Shown here in pieces: positions 1-4,764 of a stretch of 9,302 bases of DNA. The stretch is from Candidatus Omnitrophota bacterium (GTDB lineage Bacteria > Omnitrophota > Gorgyraeia > Duberdicusellales > 4484-171), in the NCBI GenBank assembly GCA_016939345.1, contig JAFGHG010000212.1, positions 1 to 9,302 on the forward strand. Reading direction: 5' to 3'. The notes beneath the pieces are model-generated. The model ran no database searches. It saw only the letters and a program-made list of their open reading frames with translations, and was not told the origin of the DNA. Each line of letters opens with the position of its first letter. Positions within the stretch are counted from its first letter, which is position 1. The translations under genes and the position numbers were made by a program.

Positions 1-241
1 TCTCTTTAAGAGAGGATAGTTGGGAAAGAAGGTTCTTGGCCGAAGGAGTTGTTTTGGAAATTCGGGCTTTTCCATCTGACACAAGAAGGACAATCAAAAG
101 AGCCAGGGGGCCGGTAAAAATAGCCAGAAAGGTGAATCCGATTACCGAAAGCTTCTTATAGCCGGCTATAACAGCACTGGCTACCACTGAGCCGAGCCAA
201 AAGGCAAAGAAAGAAGCAATATAGGAAATAAACGGATCCAC
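1..241 (-). CDS. Small two-helix membrane protein, N-terminal part only
   Basis: An open frame starts at a GTG codon (239-241) and runs off the left edge after 80 codons with no stop, so the C-terminus is unseen. An in-frame stop (245-247) lies just upstream. That makes the GTG the furthest possible start; no ATG lies nearby and no Shine-Dalgarno sequence is visible. The protein has two hydrophobic stretches, about residues 4-27 and 32-54, joined by a short Gly-Tyr-Lys-Lys turn. A polar tail rich in Ser, Lys and Thr follows. The second helix carries a TGPLALLIVLL-type segment, as in many small bacterial membrane proteins of unknown function. It lies 52 bp downstream of the toroid-protein gene on the same strand and is probably the last visible gene of that operon. 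Function unknown. Confidence 0.6.
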   Translation of the reverse strand, partial: MDPFISYIASFFAFWLGSVVASAVIAGYKKLSVIGFTFLAIFTGPLALLIVLLVSDGKARISKTTPSAKNLLSQLSSLKE

Positions 242-293
242 AACTTAATTTTAGATGTTTTTCCTGCTTAGTCAAGAGAATAGGCGATATATT

Positions 294-1514
294 TTACCTA
301 TCTTTTCTCTCTAGATACTGGACCATAGCGCTTAAAGCATGCTGAACATAATCGATTCTTACTTCTTTAGCTAGTCTGTTAAAATTTATGGCTTGCTCAT
401 TTTCTTCAGGGATCGTGCTTATTGCCCTTGGTATGGCTCCTTTAAACCTGCCCTGTTTTAACTGAGACCTTAGCAAAAAACCTATCCCCTTCTCCACAGA
501 ATTCTTTATCTCTTCGGTTGACCCGTCTTTATCCGGCAGAAAAAAAAGCGCTGACTGCAGTCCTTCTAAACGGATGGCTGTCTGGGTGGTATAACCTACT
601 TCTGAAAATCCGCCATAATATAAAGGGTTCGTGGGTTCCTTTATCTGCTGTTTAAGAATTAATCCACAGATAGCTATTGTGTGATCAACTATCTCTTTAT
701 AATCCTGGGGTAAAACAGTTCTGTTTTTTAAGGAAAAAAATTTGCCGGCAGCAAGCAAGAACCAGTGATCTACAGTTAAGTCCTTAGAACCATCCTGAGT
801 TTTGGAAATATAAAGCAAACCTTTTAAAGCAGTATCAAACCAGATTTCTGAAGGGTCTTTTTCATAAAGCATCAGCAACGCCAGGATAGCCTCTCCTGGA
901 TAATAAAGCGAATGCCATTTATCATAAAGGCCGCCTTGGCTGGGGATATATTTGGAAAAAAAACTTCCATCTTCTTTCTGCATAAAAACCAGAAAACTGC
1001 CAAGCCGGCGCAAATCGTCAAGAGAAGTATATCCGGGTTTTATTTTTTCTATGCTTAATAAGGCTATAAGCCCTAAGCCGGTACCGCCTAGCTTAGCCTG
1101 CAAGACATTTTGGCTGTGATTGATTTCCGGCCTTGACCATATGGCCAAAAGATCATCCCTGCCTGGTAAAGGCAAAAGACATTCTTTTTTAAGAAAATTG
1201 CCGGATCTTTCTATACGCTCAAGTAGTGTATCTGAAGGCTGCAGGGTATAATACATAGCCAGGGAGTAAATTGCTCCGCAATGACGTAGAATATTATACT
1301 TTTTATCTGAATTGACAGTGGGGTCCAGATTCAACACATAGCAGAAGGCGCCGTCATCCTCTATTTGATCGGCTAAATATCCTGCAGAAACACTGGCTGC
1401 CTCACGAACCAATTCAGGAGCCAGTTTTTCTTCTGCCTCTGCAAACGACAGCAGCCCTGCTATGAATGTGGCGGCCATAAGCAGGAATTTTAAACTTAAC
1501 CTAGATTCTTGCAT
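294..1514 (-). CDS. Secreted alpha/alpha-toroid (terpenoid-cyclase / six-hairpin-like) protein
   Basis: 406 aa with a signal peptide at residues 1-27 (Arg/Lys start, hydrophobic core, likely cleavage after AEA), so it should act outside the inner membrane. The rest is almost entirely helical, with repeating aromatic- and glycine-rich hairpins: an LRHCGAIYSL motif (76-85), GGTGLGL (143-149), QKEDGSF (179-185), LYYPGEAILAL (203-213), DHW (249-251), a GGF...QTAIRLEGLQ stretch (301-320) and RIDYVQHALSAM near 387-398. This pattern matches alpha/alpha-barrel proteins of the terpene-cyclase/six-hairpin-glycosidase type, several of which act on glycans. The conserved Arg-His, Asp-His-Trp and Tyr-Pro-Gly-Glu positions suggest an active or binding cleft. 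The specific family and substrate are not known to me; an enzymatic role on envelope or external polysaccharide is inference. It starts 19 bp after the DUF2007-like gene and lacks a clear Shine-Dalgarno sequence. Confidence 0.8.
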   Translation of the reverse strand: MQESRLSLKFLLMAATFIAGLLSFAEAEEKLAPELVREAASVSAGYLADQIEDDGAFCYVLNLDPTVNSDKKYNILRHCGAIYSLAMYYTLQPSDTLLERIERSGNFLKKECLLPLPGRDDLLAIWSRPEINHSQNVLQAKLGGTGLGLIALLSIEKIKPGYTSLDDLRRLGSFLVFMQKEDGSFFSKYIPSQGGLYDKWHSLYYPGEAILALLMLYEKDPSEIWFDTALKGLLYISKTQDGSKDLTVDHWFLLAAGKFFSLKNRTVLPQDYKEIVDHTIAICGLILKQQIKEPTNPLYYGGFSEVGYTTQTAIRLEGLQSALFFLPDKDGSTEEIKNSVEKGIGFLLRSQLKQGRFKGAIPRAISTIPEENEQAINFNRLAKEVRIDYVQHALSAMVQYLERKDR

Positions 1515-1533
1515 CGAATAGAAGAATATTTCT

Positions 1534-2082
1534 TTAATAATAAATCTCTCTTATTGCCCGGGCTATCTCTCTGGCTACGCCTTCATTGTCATCTATACCT
1601 CTTCGCAGGAGCACTTCTCTAACTGTCGAGAATATTAATTCCTCTTCTTCCTGAGCTAAATTATTATCGGTATTAAAATCATCAAGCAGCACTTTTGCTT
1701 TTTCAAGGTCACTCTCCTTAACCCTTATTACTCCCAGGCAATCAGCCCCGATATTTAATTGTTTGGCCAGATAATCTTCTCTGCTGACGATATCGACATT
1801 TATGTTTTTATCTTTAAAAAAACTCTTGATTGCCTCTTTCTCAAGTTCCTGCTTATAGCTATATATCTCTATCAATCTCTCGTCACTTACTGTCTGTCTT
1901 TGGCCGGCTTTTACTTCCTCAAGTTTTTCCAGTATGCCTCTTTTTTTTGCAGCTTCGATAACCAGTTCGAATACCCCCTGCTCAAACTCTTTGGGGTCAG
2001 TCATGGCCAATTCAGCCAAGTCCTGGTCTGAAACCTCATTTTCATAGATTTCTTTCAGCCTTTTTCTCTCCTGGGCTTCCAT
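1534..2082 (-). CDS. DUF2007-like putative signal-transducing protein
   Basis: 182 aa, no signal peptide or membrane segment, so cytoplasmic. It has three parts. An acidic helical N-terminus (1-53) carries an ERKRLKEIYENEV...ELAMTDPKEFE...VIEAAKKRG pattern, a small helical module often seen at the front of such proteins. The middle domain (69-137) reads LIEIYSYKQELEKEAIKSFF, then NINVDIVSRED and LGVIRVKESDLEKAKVLLDDF. That is the beta-alpha-beta pattern of DUF2007, annotated in Pfam as a putative prokaryotic signal-transducing protein. A short helical tail (145-182) ends in GVAREIARAIREIYY. The gene starts 10 bp after the TPR gene stop, has no Shine-Dalgarno sequence, and is probably translated by coupling. 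The domain assignment is by pattern only; the molecular function of DUF2007 is not established. Confidence 0.78.
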   Translation of the reverse strand: MEAQERKRLKEIYENEVSDQDLAELAMTDPKEFEQGVFELVIEAAKKRGILEKLEEVKAGQRQTVSDERLIEIYSYKQELEKEAIKSFFKDKNINVDIVSREDYLAKQLNIGADCLGVIRVKESDLEKAKVLLDDFNTDNNLAQEEEELIFSTVREVLLRRGIDDNEGVAREIARAIREIYY

Positions 2083-2092
2083 AAAAATTGTT

Positions 2093-3481
2093 TTATTGCT
2101 TTTTAAATATAATACTTTTTACAACCCGCTCAAAGGCCGGCAGATCCTGTTCAAAATCGTCCAAGGTGTTAGAATAATTAAAGGTCAAGACAGTATTATT
2201 AACTAGAAACTGGTAAAACCTGAAGTAGGAGTTTTTCTTAAGAAATTTAAACTCAGTCAGCGCTGCTTCTTTATCGCCCACCATTACCAGATAAGGCCCT
2301 AAAATAACTGATGCCTGGGCCCTTTGCATGAGACTCTGCCTGACTCTTTTAGCAAAATCCAGAAGTGCCTTATCTTCTTCCGGCAGCTTATCTTTGGTTA
2401 CGGAAATAATGGTATCTCTGCTCTCTTTTTGTTTTTTATATTGTAAAAGGACTCTTGTACCACCGGCAATCTTTAAATCAGCTTCTTTTTCCCAATCTTT
2501 CGGACCTTCTAGACTAAAATACAAATCTTCGCTGATGAAATCATCCCTTGAACTGCCAAGCGTAGCTTTACCTTCGCTGGCTACGGACTCAAGCAATTTA
2601 TCAACAGACTCATAACCGTCAAAACTCAACTGCTTGGGAACTTTACCTCCCCACTGCTCCTGCTTAACTGCCTCAAGCATCTGCTTAAAACTTAAAACTT
2701 CCTTATCCCCGGGATTGCTCAAAAGCGCTTTATCAACATAATCAAAACTTGCCTGCGGCCTGCCGGCATAATAGGAACCCGAAGCAGCAATAAGATAAGC
2801 ACCTTTAGCAGCTGCCTCCTCGGGGCTTAATCTTAAAGCCTTTTCAGCGTTTTCAACTGCCAAATCTCCCTGGCCGCTTGTAAGATAAAAATTAGCTAAA
2901 TCAATATAGTTCTGATAATTTTCAGGCTGGCTTTCTATAAGTTTTAGTATGGGTTCTGCATCTAAATTTTCGGTTTTGCTGTATAGATTGCTGTCTAACT
3001 GCTTCAATTCAAGATCAATATTGCTAGAGTACTGTCTGGGACAATCAGAATAATTACTAAGGGTTTTTTTAAGTTCAGTAAGGGCATCTTTTCTTTTCTT
3101 AATCAATACAGGATAAAGCTCACGGTACTGGTCTAGGGATTGATAATAGGTAACTGTGTATTCTGCGTGCGCGAGTGTCTTTTTATGGTAGGATTCCAGC
3201 TCAGGCGGCGGGATCAGGGCTTTAATCTCATATATTATCTGTGTTAACTTGCTGGCTAATTCTTTAATATTTTCCATACCCTGGGAAGGAGTCGCCTCGG
3301 CATTCTTTTTTTCTGCCTGCATCTGAATAAGCTTGATCTTTTGATTTAAATAATCAATCTTATCCAGATATTTCCTTGCCTCTTCAAAAGGACCCTGGCA
3401 AAAGCCCATAGAGCAAAACAAAAACCAAAGAAAAAGAGAAAAAACTGCTGCTTGCCTGTTTTGCCCGATATTGAAACTCAT
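2093..3481 (-). CDS. Exported TPR protein with C-terminal PsbP/DcrB-like domain
   Basis: 462 aa. Residues 11-28 form a hydrophobic signal segment (FSLFLWFLFCSMGFC). No proper lipobox is visible, so cleavage near residue 28 and a periplasmic location are the likely outcome. Residues 31-140 are charged, helical and probably coiled-coil. Two tetratricopeptide-type repeats follow at about 186-219 and 222-258 (NYQNYIDLANFYLTSGQGDLA, then AEKALRLSPEE; a second with YYAGRPQASFDYVDKALLSNP). After a linker, residues 318-462 show alternating beta strands and one helix: LYFSLEGPKDWE, RVLLQYKK, TIISVTKD, FAKRVRQSL, then a strand ending near DLPAFERVVKSIIF. This resembles the PsbP/DcrB/MOG1 fold found in exported proteins. 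It probably acts as a periplasmic scaffold; partner unknown. It follows the ferredoxin gene by 13 bp without a recognisable Shine-Dalgarno sequence. Confidence 0.8.
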   Translation of the reverse strand: MSFNIGQNRQAAVFSLFLWFLFCSMGFCQGPFEEARKYLDKIDYLNQKIKLIQMQAEKKNAEATPSQGMENIKELASKLTQIIYEIKALIPPPELESYHKKTLAHAEYTVTYYQSLDQYRELYPVLIKKRKDALTELKKTLSNYSDCPRQYSSNIDLELKQLDSNLYSKTENLDAEPILKLIESQPENYQNYIDLANFYLTSGQGDLAVENAEKALRLSPEEAAAKGAYLIAASGSYYAGRPQASFDYVDKALLSNPGDKEVLSFKQMLEAVKQEQWGGKVPKQLSFDGYESVDKLLESVASEGKATLGSSRDDFISEDLYFSLEGPKDWEKEADLKIAGGTRVLLQYKKQKESRDTIISVTKDKLPEEDKALLDFAKRVRQSLMQRAQASVILGPYLVMVGDKEAALTEFKFLKKNSYFRFYQFLVNNTVLTFNYSNTLDDFEQDLPAFERVVKSIIFKKQ

Positions 3482-3494
3482 GATTGATGATTTG

Positions 3495-3680
3495 CTATGG
3501 CCTGAAGCTTATGGCTTGATGGGGGCAGGCCGGGATACAAATGCCGTCGAAATCGCACTTATTATAGTCAATTACAGCTTTACCGTTCTTCAGGGAGATT
3601 GCTTTTTCCGGGCAGACTTTTATGCATTCTCCGCTGCCTCTACATTTTTCACAGTCAATAATAATCTTTTTCTGATCCAT
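3495..3680 (-). CDS. Small ferredoxin with two variant Fe-S motifs
   Basis: 61 aa, cytoplasmic electron carrier of the bacterial 2[4Fe-4S] type. Both halves carry the fold's signature: Cys13, Cys19 and Cys23-Pro in the first, Cys42, Cys48 and Cys52-Pro in the second, each followed by an (E/H)xAI segment and separated by a KNGKAVIDYNKC linker. In a standard motif (CxxCxxCxxxCP) a further cysteine would sit at residues 16 and 45. Here these are Ser16 (CRGSGEC) and Asp45 (CDFDGIC). An extra cysteine, Cys10, lies ahead of the first motif. Asp at this position is known to ligate a cluster in Pyrococcus furiosus ferredoxin, so a 4Fe or 3Fe cluster is still possible. The start is firm: AAGGAG lies 4 nt upstream of the ATG. 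It is the first gene of the leftward operon. Redox partner unknown. Confidence 0.88.
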   Translation of the reverse strand: MDQKKIIIDCEKCRGSGECIKVCPEKAISLKNGKAVIDYNKCDFDGICIPACPHQAISFRP

Positions 3681-3684
3681 TCTG

Positions 3685-3690
3685 CTCCTT
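3685..3690 (-). promoter_or_regulatory. Shine-Dalgarno sequence of the ferredoxin gene
   Basis: AAGGAG on the minus strand, four nucleotides before the ATG of the ferredoxin gene. It fixes that start and is the only strong ribosome-binding site among the five leftward genes. Confidence 0.85.
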
Positions 3691-3718
3691 TTGATTTCGA
3701 TAGTTTATTAATCTAGGG

Positions 3719-3747
3719 ATTATACCGCCGTTGGTGGCTTAAAGCAA
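3719..3747 (-). promoter_or_regulatory. Sigma70-type promoter of the leftward ferredoxin operon
   Basis: On the minus strand, TTGCTT (3742-3747) as -35 and a perfect TATAAT (3719-3724) as -10 are separated by exactly 17 bp. Transcription would begin near 3712, giving a leader of about 30 nt that contains the ferredoxin Shine-Dalgarno sequence. It is the only strong promoter seen for the five-gene leftward block. Confidence 0.75.
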
Positions 3748-3756
3748 GTTCAATTA

Positions 3757-3781
3757 AAGATTGCCACGTTTTTGCAATATT
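3757..3781. repeat. Imperfect inverted repeat over the rightward -35 box, possible operator
   Basis: AAGATTGC (3757-3764) and GCATTATT-like GCAATATT (3774-3781) pair at 7 of 8 positions around a 9-bp spacer. The core ATTGC/GCAAT is perfect. The dyad covers the -35 element and part of the spacer of the rightward promoter and lies just upstream of the leftward -35. A bound dimeric regulator could therefore affect both directions. No regulator gene is visible in the window; the operator role is inference. Confidence 0.35.
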
Positions 3782-3789
3782 AGTATAAT
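3761..3789 (+). promoter_or_regulatory. Sigma70-type promoter of the rightward small secreted protein gene
   Basis: TTGCCA (3761-3766) as -35 and a perfect TATAAT (3784-3789) as -10 have a 17-bp spacer. Transcription would begin near 3796, leaving a leader of roughly 10-30 nt depending on which start codon is used. Its -35 is 13 bp from the -35 of the leftward promoter, a true back-to-back divergent arrangement. Confidence 0.75.
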
Positions 3790-3824
3790 ATACAGAGAAG
3801 GATTATTTGCTTAAGAAGATGATT

Positions 3825-4229
3825 ATGAGAAAAATAAAGATAAACTCACTGATCTACCTGTTAATTTTGATACTTATTCCTGCCATGACCTGGGCCCAGA
3901 CCCCTACTGAATTCTGGTATAGCGCTGCTGATATCATTAAGAGAAATATCAATTCTCCTGAGCTTGCTATAAGTGAGCTTGATGGTCTTATAAACCACAA
4001 CTCCAAGGTCCTGCAAACATGGTATGAAGAGACAGAAGAAACACGAAGGCTGCGTAATAAATTCCCCAAACAAGAAGAACTTTTAAGGGTTAAAAAGGAT
4101 ATCTATGAAGACGGCTTGAACCAGGCTATTAACGAGTGGATTGGTGCGATTTCTTTTTTTGCCGAAAAACACCCCCATTATCTTGACAGAATAAACCTGC
4201 TTCTTAAGTCTTATATCCCAAATCCCTGA
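3825..4229 (+). CDS. Small secreted helical protein, unknown function
   Basis: 134 aa from the chosen ATG. MRKIKI followed by a Leu/Ile-rich core and a TWA|QT cleavage site (about residue 24) is a classic signal peptide, so the roughly 110-residue mature protein is exported. The mature part is predicted helical and highly charged, with EFWYSAADIIKRNI, ETRRLRNKFPKQEELL and NQAINEWIGAISFFAEKHP segments; it has no cysteines and no metal-binding motif. Possible starts are TTG 3807 (AGAAGGA 4 nt upstream, 140 aa), ATG 3819 (136 aa) and ATG 3825 (AAGAAG 6 nt upstream). The last gives the cleanest signal peptide, but the choice is uncertain. It is transcribed from its own strong promoter, divergent from the ferredoxin operon, which hints at shared control. 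I do not recognise the family. Confidence 0.75.
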   Translation: MRKIKINSLIYLLILILIPAMTWAQTPTEFWYSAADIIKRNINSPELAISELDGLINHNSKVLQTWYEETEETRRLRNKFPKQEELLRVKKDIYEDGLNQAINEWIGAISFFAEKHPHYLDRINLLLKSYIPNP

Positions 4230-4354
4230 TCTAATTCAGACCAAAACTACTACCGGCTTAAAACGTTTACATCTGGAAAAATCCTCTGAAATGTTAGCTT
4301 TTTTCTCTCGCTCAATAAATCTTTTTATTTTTCAACAAAAACATAATCTTTGCG

Positions 4355-4363
4355 TGTTATATT
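4355..4363 (+). promoter_or_regulatory. Possible extended -10 promoter for the 119-aa secreted protein gene
   Basis: TG (4355-4356), one base, then TATATT (4358-4363) forms an extended -10 element about 35 bp before the ATG at 4399. No convincing -35 lies at the expected distance, so this is a weak call. The 169-bp gap 4230-4398 otherwise holds only AT-rich sequence and no convincing terminator. Confidence 0.35.
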
Positions 4364-4387
4364 TAAGAGCCTTGGAGGTTTAATAAA

Positions 4388-4396
4388 GGGAGGTGA
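4388..4396 (+). promoter_or_regulatory. Strong Shine-Dalgarno sequence deciding the start of the 119-aa gene
   Basis: GGGAGGTGA is a near-perfect match to the 16S rRNA 3' end, with GGAGG five nucleotides before ATG 4399. It overlaps the in-frame GTG at 4393, which is therefore part of the ribosome-binding site and not the start. A second GGAGG lies 15 bp further upstream (4374-4378). Confidence 0.85.
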
Positions 4397-4398
4397 CC

Positions 4399-4758
4399 AT
4401 GGCTAGAAAGATTATTTTCTTAGTTTTATTGTTGAGCTGTTCATGCATCCTGTCTCTTTTTGCAGAGACAATCGTGCTTAATTCCGGAAAACAATTTGAG
4501 GCCAAAATCATTGAAAATACTGCTGAATACATCAAGGTAGATATTATAGGCGTGCCTATAAAATATGACAAACAAGAGATCCAATTTATAGGAACAGAAC
4601 AAAATCCTGTGCCTACAAAAGAGGGCCTGGAAGAAGTGAGCAATTTTCCTAAAGCAAAAGATGATTCCAAAAACGGTATTTCTATAAAAATCAAAGGAAA
4701 TATAGACAACAAAGCTACTGCTACCCGAAAAAGTCCGGGTTATTACAGAAAACGTTAA
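4399..4758 (+). CDS. Small secreted protein with a beta-rich N-terminal domain
   Basis: 119 aa. MARKIIFLVLLLSCSCILSLFA is a signal peptide with likely cleavage at LFA|ET, so the product is exported. Two cysteines (about 15 and 17) lie inside the signal but are not followed by a typical lipoprotein processing site. The first 45 mature residues read TIVLNSGKQFEAKIIENTAEYIKVDI, then GVPIKYDKQEIQFI. This is a run of short strands in the style of small SH3/Sm-like barrels found near the front of exported proteins in several uncultured phyla. The rest is charged, low-complexity and ends in a basic GYYRKR tail, probably disordered. The gene ends 6 bp before the end of convergent gltD. It may be co-transcribed with the upstream secreted protein gene or use a weak promoter near 4358. 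Function unknown. Confidence 0.78.
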   Translation: MARKIIFLVLLLSCSCILSLFAETIVLNSGKQFEAKIIENTAEYIKVDIIGVPIKYDKQEIQFIGTEQNPVPTKEGLEEVSNFPKAKDDSKNGISIKIKGNIDNKATATRKSPGYYRKR

Positions 4759-4764
4759 AAGACA

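Noticed and set aside
1759..2031. Plus-strand 90-aa open frame opposite the DUF2007-like gene.
   Set aside because: It is the antisense shadow of a real gene, rich in Phe/Leu/Cys, with no ribosome-binding site or family resemblance.
3739..3759. Direct repeat TTAAAG (3739-3744 and 3754-3759) in the divergent promoter region, as regulator binding sites.
   Set aside because: Two 6-bp AT-rich copies are too likely by chance; the inverted repeat beside them is the better candidate.
4314..4333. AT-only stem AATAAA / TTTATT followed by T residues, as a terminator for the 134-aa gene.
   Set aside because: The stem has no G or C, so it would be too weak for an intrinsic terminator; such matches are expected by chance in AT-rich gaps.
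4393..4398. GTG at 4393 as the start of the 119-aa gene.
   Set aside because: The GTG overlaps the GGAGGTG ribosome-binding site; ATG 4399 sits at the ideal distance from it.
4723..4740. Short hairpin ACCCG / CGGGT with an 8-nt loop near the end of the 119-aa gene, as a bidirectional terminator.
   Set aside because: The stem is only 5 bp, it lies inside a coding region, and no T-run follows on either strand.
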